A stretch of 11,130 bases of DNA from Methylobacter sp. (GTDB taxonomy: Bacteria; Pseudomonadota; Gammaproteobacteria; Methylococcales; Methylomonadaceae): the NCBI GenBank assembly GCA_023229605.1, contig JALNYY010000135.1, positions 1 through 11,130 of the forward strand, given 5' to 3'. Shown here piece after piece: positions 1 to 7,015 of the stretch (the first letter of the stretch is position 1; every line of letters begins with the position of its first letter). The translations under genes were made by a program, and so were the position numbers. A model generated the notes under the pieces. It was given only the letters and a program-made list of their open reading frames with translations, did no database searches and was not told the DNA's origin.

Positions 1-77
1 ATTTTTCCAGAGAAAAAATCCTATCTTAGCCCTACTTAAGTCTTAATTGGATAAAATGCACCAAATAATTTATTGTT

Positions 78-3000
78 TTATATCGATATTTTTTGGGGAT
101 ACCTCAGGGTCTGACTCGATTGATTGTGTTGATTAGAGTATTTTTTTGAAACATCAAGCACGAAAATATCAATCAGTTTTTGTTCCTGCGGGGTCATTGT
201 ATCTTTAAGCATTGCGGCTAACTGTTCCGCTGACTCTGGCGGAGGCAGGCCTTGAGGATGGGTACGCATTTTTTTATGATTAAACCAGATGACCAAAAAT
301 AGGCCTCGGCCTTCGGTTTCCGGTGCAATGGTGTATAGCGGTATCAGTTGTTCGTGAATGGTTTTCCATAATTTATCGTTATAATCGCATTTAATTTCGA
401 TAGGCAGGTGGAATGTTTTTCCTTCGCTAGTAAAGGATATTTTCAGGTCTACACGCTTATCCTTTGCTTGGTGCGCTTCCAAGTCAATCTGAATATTATA
501 CTTAGCCAGAAAAGCCTTTAGCCTCTCGAATAAATAATTACGGCATGTATTTTCAATCCTATAAGTTGTGGGTTTGCCATAGCTGTCGACATTCCAAAAC
601 TGTTTATAGCTATCGCTACTGCTGCCATGCATTTCTGCTGCAAGTTGCTCCAAGCAATCAACAGTAAGCGCCGCTAAATCAGCGACATTAGCCGGCTTTA
701 AATTGCTGAGCGTGTTGATTACTTGAGATGCATTGGGATGTTTGAACAATGCTTCTCTGCGGCTTAGCTGTTGGGTTTGTTGGGCGCTCTGTATTTGTGT
801 ATGCCAAGCACTTAATTTTGGCTGGCTCAGTAAATCGGCCAGAATTGCCGCACTATCTTCGCTGGGATTATAGGCAAGGCTATTGAGTAGAAACCGAACA
901 TAGTCTCTTTCTTCCATTGCGCGTGTCACAATGCCGCCGCCTCTAGGCCATACCGGATTGCAACGTGGTGCGAATAATTCGATCAACATTCCTCTAGTTG
1001 AGGCAGGAAAGTCGTATTTGTCATATTCAGATCGGGAACCCGGAATCAGAAAGCCAGATAAGCGATTGATACGTTCGCTTTTACCGGTAACAGTTTGTTT
1101 GACCTGAGTCTCATATACTTTGGGCTCTATGACCAAACCGGTAGCAAGCCAACAAATATGTTGCGCTAAATCCATGCCCTTACAAGTCAGTTTTTTTTCA
1201 ACCATCGCCAGTAAGTCGACTTTATCAATGTCTGTAATAGCGGCTTCAAGCAAGTATTCGAGGTTGTTAACATGGTTTTTATAACCTCTAACCGGATATT
1301 TATTGAGCAATGGCATAACCGTCAGTTTGGTAATTTTCTGGAAATCTTGGTCATAAGCCAGATTATGCAGTCCATGAATAAATTGACTTTTAGCAGCTAA
1401 AAGCGCGACGACATAATCGATAAATAAGCGTGAGACTAATTCCGGCTTCGACTGACAAAGCGATTTAAGCCAAGCTTCATGAGAATTACCTTCCGCATAA
1501 CAAAAAGCCACGGCTTTGCTAAGTAACTCATCACTTAGTGTTTCGAGCATGGCAGGATTTTCCTGATAAAGCATATCCATACAAACCAGAAAAGGCAGGC
1601 GGATGTAATGGTACTCACCACTTTTGGCCGACATGTATATCTCATTAGGCGTTGGCAAGTCGGTTCGTTGCAGTATTTTTCGCAAACCTGTTTTTGCTGA
1701 ATTTATAAGGATTTCATCGCCGTTCAGAAATTCAGCTAAACGTTCTTCGCGTGATTTACCCTTGGTTCGGACAAGGTGATTAAACGCTATCGCCAGCTGA
1801 TGAAAGATATGCGGAGGTGCGCTGCCGTCGGCAATTTGCGCTTGATGTTCATGTAAGTAGCTCAGCTTTTTACGTTGTTCTTCATCACGTTGGTTCGCCC
1901 ATTTGTGTGTTGAGTTAGCACGTTTAAGTCGCCACTCCGGAATAACGTAATAAGTCAAGTTCTGATAAGTTTCACGAAATTCTGGATGATCTTCTAACCA
2001 ATTAATAAAATAATCCAGAGATAAGCCACTATCATTCTGTTGGTCGTACAGTGTTACAAACGCCTGTTCAAAATAACTACAGCTCAATTTGATGTCGATT
2101 TCCGAGAGTGCTTGATTAAGCCACCACTGCGCAAGGTTATTGGGTGGAGTGGCGCCGTGTAATCGTGAAAATATTTTATGAATTTCCCAATTGATATTTT
2201 CAAAGTCTTTTATTTGCTTTAATCCTTCACGGATAACTGTTAGGTAACAATCAGGATGGGAGTCAATCCAGCTAGCGATTTTCTGGCGCTGTTCTAGTGT
2301 GAGCCTACAACTATCATGCTGATCTATGCCGATGGACAGCCAGCTATAGAGTCGCTCAGCACTAATGTTTAGTCCATGAACCTGCAAACCACGTAATAAT
2401 AATTGCCCCGCAGTATCGACGATAACATCGTGAGGCATGAGTTCCAGAAAATCTGAGCCCAGTTCAAAAAGCTGATCCAAGACTGCGGCAAGATCAATAT
2501 CTGTTAAACGTTCTGATAGAACCGTCCGCCAAAAATAATGATAAAGAATGACGCGATTATTTTTTGGCGGTATTACGTATTTGAGTATGTTGGAAGCGGC
2601 AATTTTTGATGGAAATAACCTGTCCAGCAATGTTTCCATAAGGCCATTTTCTGTTTCCTCAACTTTGCCTTGTCGAATATCCTCGGCCAATAGCAACAAG
2701 CTATCCAGGTCTTCGGGATATTGATGAAAAAAAGCGTGCAGCGCATAACTACGTGTTGATTCCCAATAAGAATTATCACGAGTAATTATTAGCAACGAAG
2801 CTTTAATTTCCGCTATTGATTCTGAGCAAGATAAACCTCTTAGTAAACAATGCAATAGAAATTGCTCGCCATCGCTACGACTCGGTCTGTTGAGTATCTC
2901 GCTTAATTCATCCGCCATGTCTTTAGTGGTAATCGCGGAAAATGCGGTGGTATGCCAGTCCCGATTGGGAAAGCCTGTAGATTTTGCTTCCCTAATCAAG

Positions 3001-4142
3001 GCGCGGAACAGTTGGGATTTAGCTTGTCTGGGAAAAAGCAACGCATCGCCATTGACGATGATGCCTACAGGATCAATCTGAATTAAACGTTCCCGCGGTT
3101 GCTCGGAATGCACACTCAACCAAGCCATTAATCCGCGCAAGGCAGCGACTATGCCGCCGTCAAAACCACTGGTTAATGCCAGTACCCTGTTAATAATCAA
3201 TAAGCGTTGATTGATTTTTCCGGCTATGAATTGTGCCGCCAGATATTCCGCCACACTGCGATGTAGGTAGCTGAATTCATTATTTCCGGTCTTGTTAAAC
3301 AACCGCGTTTTTAAGGCAGCGTGTATTTGTAAGTCATTCGGAATGGTCAAGTCTTTTAGGCTAATTCGGCCTTCGCCGGCTTTGCCTTCTGTAAAGCCGG
3401 AAATATTAGCGACAAGTTGTACCGCACACAAAAAACCTGCCGCTTCCATTAATTGTGGAATCGTAGCTGTTTGCGTTACGGCATGGTCGTCATTAAATTC
3501 GGATGCCAGTTGTTTACAGGCCAATTCGTAAACTTCCTGTTTGCTGCTTGGCCACGCATGACCACCTTTGACCGCATTAATCAGCATATCCAAGGTTTGC
3601 GGGTTGTTTAGCAAACCGGACAAGCCGAATTGTTCGGCTTTTTCAATAAAGCTGTTTGGATCGGGTACTCGCTGATCGTTGCTGAGTATCCGCTCAATGT
3701 CGTCGCTGCTAAGGGGGTTTAAATGCAGAATGGTTATGGCCTGGTCAGGGCTGATTCGGGCTAAATCATTGGCATCGGGTGAGCCCAACCAGTCGGCTTC
3801 CCGGCAGGAAATACGGAAACATTTACAGCCTAATTGACTGAGTCTGCCGCGAATTGCGCCTAACGGTGTGCGGGCATCGTCTTTGCCCGCTCTTGCTTCA
3901 TCCAGGCCATCGATAAATAAGGTTTTATCCCGCCATTCGTTAGGGTCAAGATCGATAAAGTCGCGAGCGGAAAGGTAAAGGCCGTTGTCGCTGTTTTTCG
4001 CTTCTTCTTCGAACAGGGTTGATTTCCCCGCGCCGGGTTCGCCCAGCAAGACGTAGGCTGCCCGCCCCCTAAAGTCGGTAATTGGACGACTCTCGACTCC
4101 ATCATTAATTTTTTCGGTGCAGGTGCGCGGTACGTGATACAT
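78..4142 (-). CDS. Large NACHT/STAND-type NTPase with C-terminal PD-(D/E)XK-like nuclease
   Basis: Seen: 1354 residues. Walker A GEPGAGKST lies at residues 34-42 and a NACHT-style Walker B LFIDGLDEA at 75-83. A sensor-like FRISCR follows at about 109-114, and the typical late NACHT motif LHRSVAEYLAA at 293-303. Residues 310 to about 1190 look all-helical, HEAT/TPR-like, with no catalytic motif I can name. Near the C-terminus are D1232, then E1249-I-K1251, a helix with HEQL and a hydrophobic GLFLVIWF strand: the order expected of a PD-(D/E)XK nuclease. Known: bacterial NACHT/STAND proteins often detect phage and activate a fused effector. Inferred: the helical region senses, the NTPase oligomerises, and the nuclease cuts nucleic acid. 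Here the effector is C-terminal and nothing precedes the NTPase. The start is 4 bases after the upstream stop with no good Shine-Dalgarno, suggesting translational coupling. The NTPase call is firm, the nuclease likely, the defence role inferred. Confidence 0.85.
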   Translation of the reverse strand: MYHVPRTCTEKINDGVESRPITDFRGRAAYVLLGEPGAGKSTLFEEEAKNSDNGLYLSARDFIDLDPNEWRDKTLFIDGLDEARAGKDDARTPLGAIRGRLSQLGCKCFRISCREADWLGSPDANDLARISPDQAITILHLNPLSSDDIERILSNDQRVPDPNSFIEKAEQFGLSGLLNNPQTLDMLINAVKGGHAWPSSKQEVYELACKQLASEFNDDHAVTQTATIPQLMEAAGFLCAVQLVANISGFTEGKAGEGRISLKDLTIPNDLQIHAALKTRLFNKTGNNEFSYLHRSVAEYLAAQFIAGKINQRLLIINRVLALTSGFDGGIVAALRGLMAWLSVHSEQPRERLIQIDPVGIIVNGDALLFPRQAKSQLFRALIREAKSTGFPNRDWHTTAFSAITTKDMADELSEILNRPSRSDGEQFLLHCLLRGLSCSESIAEIKASLLIITRDNSYWESTRSYALHAFFHQYPEDLDSLLLLAEDIRQGKVEETENGLMETLLDRLFPSKIAASNILKYVIPPKNNRVILYHYFWRTVLSERLTDIDLAAVLDQLFELGSDFLELMPHDVIVDTAGQLLLRGLQVHGLNISAERLYSWLSIGIDQHDSCRLTLEQRQKIASWIDSHPDCYLTVIREGLKQIKDFENINWEIHKIFSRLHGATPPNNLAQWWLNQALSEIDIKLSCSYFEQAFVTLYDQQNDSGLSLDYFINWLEDHPEFRETYQNLTYYVIPEWRLKRANSTHKWANQRDEEQRKKLSYLHEHQAQIADGSAPPHIFHQLAIAFNHLVRTKGKSREERLAEFLNGDEILINSAKTGLRKILQRTDLPTPNEIYMSAKSGEYHYIRLPFLVCMDMLYQENPAMLETLSDELLSKAVAFCYAEGNSHEAWLKSLCQSKPELVSRLFIDYVVALLAAKSQFIHGLHNLAYDQDFQKITKLTVMPLLNKYPVRGYKNHVNNLEYLLEAAITDIDKVDLLAMVEKKLTCKGMDLAQHICWLATGLVIEPKVYETQVKQTVTGKSERINRLSGFLIPGSRSEYDKYDFPASTRGMLIELFAPRCNPVWPRGGGIVTRAMEERDYVRFLLNSLAYNPSEDSAAILADLLSQPKLSAWHTQIQSAQQTQQLSRREALFKHPNASQVINTLSNLKPANVADLAALTVDCLEQLAAEMHGSSSDSYKQFWNVDSYGKPTTYRIENTCRNYLFERLKAFLAKYNIQIDLEAHQAKDKRVDLKISFTSEGKTFHLPIEIKCDYNDKLWKTIHEQLIPLYTIAPETEGRGLFLVIWFNHKKMRTHPQGLPPPESAEQLAAMLKDTMTPQEQKLIDIFVLDVSKKYSNQHNQSSQTLRYPQKISI

Positions 4143-4146
4143 GAGT

Positions 4147-5430
4147 TTAATCTAACCAATAATCGGCAGGCTGAGATAAAAATTCCGCCAGTGCTACGCC
4201 GCCATTCCCCACTAAAATCTTTCTGGCATGGCTATACTTTTGGCCGAATACGTCAAGGCCTTTTGACAACACCGGATTTGACGCGCTTTTCACTTCTATT
4301 GCGGCCAATTTTCTCCCTTTAGCCAATATGAAATCGACTTCCTGATTCCCTTCACGCCAGTAATAAAGTTTGGTATCTTCATCGCTGGTATTAAGCAGAT
4401 GTGCGCCGACGCAGCTTTCCACCAATCTGCCCCAATAGCTTCTATCAGCCTGCGCTTCGGCAAAGCTGTAATCCTGAATTGCCGACATCAAGGCTGTATT
4501 AAAGACGTGAAGCTTTGGGGCTGAGTTGCGTTTACGGACTTCTTGCGCTGCATATTTGTGTAATCCTGTCAGCAACTTTGCTTCAGCTAATAAATGCAGA
4601 TAATCTGCCAGTGTCTCGGTGTGTTTTGCTTCGTTGATAGCGTCAATCATTTTGGTTAGTGACAATTCTTGGCCTGAATAATGACATCCCAATTCGAAAA
4701 GTTGTTTCAGCAGCATAGGATTTTTGATGCGCACCATTTGCAAAATATCTTTTTCAATATTGGGTTGGATCAAGCTTTCCCTCACATAGTGCCGCCAACG
4801 GGTTTCATCTTTGATTAGCCACGCGCTACCGGGATACCCCCCAAAATAGATGTATTGTTCCAAGCTAAAACCAAAAGCTTGCTGCATTTCAGTGAATCCC
4901 CAGTGACTGACAGAAATTACTTCATAGCGCCCGGCCAAGCTTTCGGACAAACCTTTTTGCATGAGCAGTGGCGCAGAACCCAGCAACACAACGTGCATGG
5001 GAACACCATTGGCCCTATCGGCATCCCATAGGCCTTTTACTATGTCTGACCACTGTTCGATTTTCTGGACTTCGTCGATAGCAAAAATGAAGGCAGCAAT
5101 TTGTTCGTTCTTGCCGGTATTTTGCCTTGACTTTAGCCATCGGGCTGTGCGGTTTCTGGCTTCTTGCCACTGAAATTGCAACCAAGCGGCATCCTTTTTT
5201 TGTGGCGGCGAAACAGTAGAAGGGATAATGTCCAAGCTATAAATATCATTAGCCTTGGCCGGTTCTTCATCAACCGAGATGTAGTAACCTTGAGTTAGGA
5301 TTTGCGAGATAAGATCTCGAATGATTGTGGTTTTTCCAACTTGTCTGGGGCCAGCCAGCAGATTAATAAAATGAACGGATTCGCTAAGACGCGATTTAAG
5401 CAAATCTTCTTGCGGTCTTTGGTAATTCAT
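4147..5430 (-). CDS. AAA_14/DUF4143 family ATPase with C-terminal PD-(D/E)XK-like domain
   Basis: Seen: 427 residues, the usual family length. Walker A GPRQVGKTT is at 27-35, Walker B FIFAIDEVQ at 114-122, a sensor-like strand VVLLGSAPLL at 147-156, and the family's AGRYE motif at 166-170. The C-terminal half matches the DUF4143 pattern: FGGYPG at 196-201, a winged-helix-like stretch, then E338, E360, D366 and E379-V-K381, a PD-(D/E)XK-type active site. Known: this family (AAA_14 plus DUF4143) is widespread and patchily distributed in bacteria and archaea, with no settled function. It is first in a two-gene operon with the NACHT protein. An in-frame stop at 5440-5442, inside the palindrome, fixes the ATG at 5430 as the first possible ATG start. 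No Shine-Dalgarno precedes it, because the 38-bp palindrome occupies that space. Family assignment is firm; its role beside the NACHT gene is inference. Confidence 0.9.
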   Translation of the reverse strand: MNYQRPQEDLLKSRLSESVHFINLLAGPRQVGKTTIIRDLISQILTQGYYISVDEEPAKANDIYSLDIIPSTVSPPQKKDAAWLQFQWQEARNRTARWLKSRQNTGKNEQIAAFIFAIDEVQKIEQWSDIVKGLWDADRANGVPMHVVLLGSAPLLMQKGLSESLAGRYEVISVSHWGFTEMQQAFGFSLEQYIYFGGYPGSAWLIKDETRWRHYVRESLIQPNIEKDILQMVRIKNPMLLKQLFELGCHYSGQELSLTKMIDAINEAKHTETLADYLHLLAEAKLLTGLHKYAAQEVRKRNSAPKLHVFNTALMSAIQDYSFAEAQADRSYWGRLVESCVGAHLLNTSDEDTKLYYWREGNQEVDFILAKGRKLAAIEVKSASNPVLSKGLDVFGQKYSHARKILVGNGGVALAEFLSQPADYWLD

Positions 5431-5432
5431 AA

Positions 5433-5470
5433 TGTTACGTTACTGAGTAAATTTACTCAGTAACGTAACA
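5433..5470. repeat. Perfect 38-bp palindrome at the operon start
   Basis: The half-site TGTTACGTTACTGAGTAAA (5433-5451) is followed directly by its exact reverse complement (5452-5470). Each arm contains a tandem pentamer, GTTACGTTAC at 5434-5443 mirrored at 5460-5469. The palindrome ends two bases before the ATG of the AAA_14/DUF4143 gene, so it fills the whole ribosome-binding region. As DNA it has the symmetry of an operator for a dimeric or tetrameric protein. As RNA it would form a long hairpin against the start codon and could block translation. No DNA-binding regulator is encoded next to it, so autoregulation by one of the operon's own proteins is possible. Confidence 0.95.
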
Positions 5471-5477
5471 CAGGGAA

Positions 5478-5483
5478 ATAATA
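5478..5483 (-). promoter_or_regulatory. Possible -10 box of the two-gene NTPase operon
   Basis: On the minus strand the hexamer reads TATTAT, 5/6 to the sigma70 -10 consensus. It would place the transcription start near 5471, at the edge of the palindrome, so a protein bound there would cover the start site. No good -35 hexamer lies at 16-18 bp, so the call is weak. Confidence 0.25.
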
Positions 5484-5731
5484 TTGTCTATTTCTGCATA
5501 GTGATAGGTACAGGCTATTAATGCGGTATTCGGCGGTGCAGCCTGTTTTGCATGTGATTGGTTGAATAGGATGCGGTGAACGGCTGCTTTATAGATAGTA
5601 TTTACCTAATATTTTTCAAGATCTCGTATGTCGGTTGTTGGCCGATTGCAGCCAGTCTAGGTGGTCTTGCCGATGCCGTAATATAGAACAAAGCCGTTGC
5701 TCGAGACAGGACTTTAAGCCAAGCGCTGAGC

Positions 5732-6640
5732 CTAGCGAGCGATGGCAATTTGCAACACCACGTTTCGGGTATTGTTGCTCCAGGTGAGTTCATGGATGTC
5801 GAACTCATTAGCGCTCCGCCTGTCGTCGGCATCCAACTTGATGCCCAGTTTGCTGAGCTTGAAATGGGTTTTATCAATGCCCAACAGCTTGTCCGGGACT
5901 TCGAGATGCCCGATCAGTGCGTTCAGATAGACATCCGGATTGGCCATACTCTTTACCCGCGACTCGTAAGAATCATCGTCAGGCTTGGAAGGCGGAGTAG
6001 GCATGCGGGACATCATCTCCTGTTTGACTAGCGTCACGACGCGACTAAACAGATACTCCTTCAGCGCCGTGCTTAACTCTGCACTGCTCGCGCAGGGCGC
6101 ATGGATTTTGTGCGCAGAGAAATTGACCGCTTGCTGCGGCACTTCGCGAATGAGCATATCGCCTTGCATGTCTATGCCCAGTATCCCTTTTTCGCTCTTG
6201 CTGGCGGTTAACAGTCCATACAATACCGGGACTTGATATTTACTATGGGCGCGTAAAAAGACGTCCACCTCGGGATCGGTGTTAAACAGCCTGTCGATGT
6301 CGTTGCTGTTGACGAACAGGGCGTTGATCAGCGGGTCAGTCCTAAATGCATCCAGGTTCAAGTCGACGGGCGGCGGAATCTGATCGGCGACCTGAAGCAC
6401 ATGGTCGTATAGCGCCCGCACATGTTCCCTCAACTTATGGGAGTAGCCGTGTACGGCTCGCATCTTGCTGTTTGATGCATTGACGAAACTTTCGATGATC
6501 AGTTTGTCTTCCCTCGTCTGCTGTCTCTGGTCATGAATATGGCTAATCAGACTGCTGAGGAGATTTTGCAGATGGTGTAATTGCTCGTCGAAAAATATTC
6601 TAAGACTCAAGGATCCGTGTGATCGTCTATCGTCGTTCAT
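5732..6640 (-). CDS. Conserved-looking protein of unknown function
   Basis: I do not recognise this protein. From the ATG at 6640 it has 302 residues. The N-terminal third is helical and charged, rich in Gln, His, Leu and Arg and possibly coiled-coil. The middle has a mixed pattern (LRAHSKYQVPVLYGLL, then GDMLIREVPQQAVNFSAHKI). The C-terminus looks beta-rich and ends near VVLQIAIAR. There is no signal peptide, membrane segment, P-loop or clear metal-binding cluster. A TTG 18 bases upstream is in frame, but ATG 6640 is preceded by GGAAAG at an 8-base spacing, so I prefer it. A plausible sigma70 promoter lies upstream. It sits about 260 bases upstream of, and in the same direction as, the AAA_14/DUF4143-NACHT operon. 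With that gap and the palindrome between, it is probably a separate transcription unit, although readthrough cannot be excluded. The sustained open frame and sensible start make it a real gene. Confidence 0.75.
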   Translation of the reverse strand: MNDDRRSHGSLSLRIFFDEQLHHLQNLLSSLISHIHDQRQQTREDKLIIESFVNASNSKMRAVHGYSHKLREHVRALYDHVLQVADQIPPPVDLNLDAFRTDPLINALFVNSNDIDRLFNTDPEVDVFLRAHSKYQVPVLYGLLTASKSEKGILGIDMQGDMLIREVPQQAVNFSAHKIHAPCASSAELSTALKEYLFSRVVTLVKQEMMSRMPTPPSKPDDDSYESRVKSMANPDVYLNALIGHLEVPDKLLGIDKTHFKLSKLGIKLDADDRRSANEFDIHELTWSNNTRNVVLQIAIAR

Positions 6641-6648
6641 GACCGCCG

Positions 6649-6654
6649 CTTTCC
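6649..6654 (-). promoter_or_regulatory. Shine-Dalgarno site that sets the start of the unknown gene
   Basis: GGAAAG on the minus strand lies 8 bases before ATG 6640. It falls inside the reading frame if the upstream TTG (6656-6658) were used, which argues for the ATG as start. Confidence 0.5.
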
Positions 6655-6689
6655 GCAAAAATGTGAGGTTGAGAGTGTGTAAATCCGCT

Positions 6690-6744
6690 TAGCATAGCGT
6701 AACCCGGCATTTTTTGTCACCCCTAGTTGGGTTGCGCTAGGCTA
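6690..6744. repeat. Imperfect inverted repeat of the 'TAGCGTAACCC' type
   Basis: The left arm TAGCATAGCGTAACCC (6690-6705) matches the reverse complement of the right arm GGGTTGCGCTAGGCTA (6729-6744) at 14 of 16 positions, with a 23-base spacer. The arms resemble a common bacterial intergenic repeat with a TAGCGTAACCC core, here degenerate. Family membership is from memory. Confidence 0.55.
6691..6720 (-). promoter_or_regulatory. Candidate sigma70 promoter of the unknown gene
   Basis: On the minus strand a -35 hexamer GTGACA (6715-6720, 5/6) and a -10 hexamer TATGCT (6691-6696, 4/6) are separated by 18 bp. This gives a start near 6684 and a leader of about 45 bases before ATG 6640. The -10 overlaps the left arm of the inverted repeat at 6690-6744. 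Confidence 0.4.
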
Positions 6745-6808
6745 CGAGGCCAAACCGATTTAGCCACGCTTGCATAATCCTCAAAACTGCAGTTGAGTCT
6801 TCCAAAAT

Positions 6809-6887
6809 ACCGTTCGCCTGTCGAAGGGTGAGCGTGTGGAAACCGCCCATGCTTCGACAAGCTCAGCACGAACGGTTTCCACACGCT
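6809..6887. repeat. REP-like intergenic inverted repeat
   Basis: AGCGTGTGGAAACCG (6831-6845) recurs as an exact reverse complement at 6873-6887. Beside these arms, ACCGTTCG-CCTGTCGAAG (6809-6826) is an inverted, shortened copy of the stretch at 6852-6876, which begins CTTCGACAAGCTCAGC and ends CGAACGGT. The two units are permuted: the tail of one lies inside the other arm. The motif CTTCGACAAGCTCAGCACGAACGG is a widespread dispersed repeat whose translation gives 'PFVLSLSKH'. No transposase is nearby. Confidence 0.75.
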
Positions 6888-6982
6888 ACGACTGATTTTT
6901 TTAGTAATGCAAACCATTGCAACTTCCCGGAACCGGTTAACAGGCCCATGTCTTTAAGCTTCTGTTCATCCGCCTGTAATGT

Positions 6983-6988
6983 TATAGT
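6983..6988 (+). promoter_or_regulatory. Possible -10 box of the membrane protein gene
   Basis: TATAGT (5/6 to the -10 consensus) would start transcription near 6995, about 20 bases before ATG 7016. The -35 position (TTCTGT at 6960-6965) is poor, so the promoter is tentative. Confidence 0.25.
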
Positions 6989-7015
6989 CTGAGAAAATTC
7001 ACACGATATTTGATC

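Larger units (their letters stand above)
6659..7009. other. Gene-poor spacer with degenerate inverted repeats
   Basis: About 350 bases with no convincing gene. It holds the promoter of the leftward unknown gene, an imperfect inverted repeat near its left end (6690-6744), a repeat family copy with 'TTCGACAAGCTCAGCACGAA' (6809-6887), and the leader of the rightward membrane protein gene. A short minus-strand frame through 6888-7010 reads like protein but has no credible start and may be a gene remnant. A second minus-strand frame is simply translated repeat. Confidence 0.6.

Noticed and set aside
3860..4159. Minus-strand 99-codon frame over the start of the NACHT gene
   Set aside because: It is an alternate frame across the Walker A/B-coding region; the NACHT frame carries the conserved motifs.
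78..5430. Horizontal transfer of the NTPase operon from base composition
   Set aside because: A spot comparison of 60 bases from the NACHT gene and from trxC gave the same GC fraction, so composition gives no support by eye.
5433..5470. Palindrome as a Rho-independent terminator or attachment site
   Set aside because: It is AT-rich, lies before a start codon with no upstream co-directional gene close by, and no integrase or duplicated copy is visible in the window.
5602..5877. Minus-strand frame of 91 codons overlapping the 3' end of the unknown gene
   Set aside because: It lies in another frame of the 5732-6640 gene, has no ribosome-binding site, and its composition (Ser/Trp-rich) looks like a shadow.
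6723..6917. Minus-strand 64-codon frame containing 'PFVLSLSKHGR'
   Set aside because: The string is the hallmark translation of the dispersed intergenic repeat at 6809-6887, not a protein domain.
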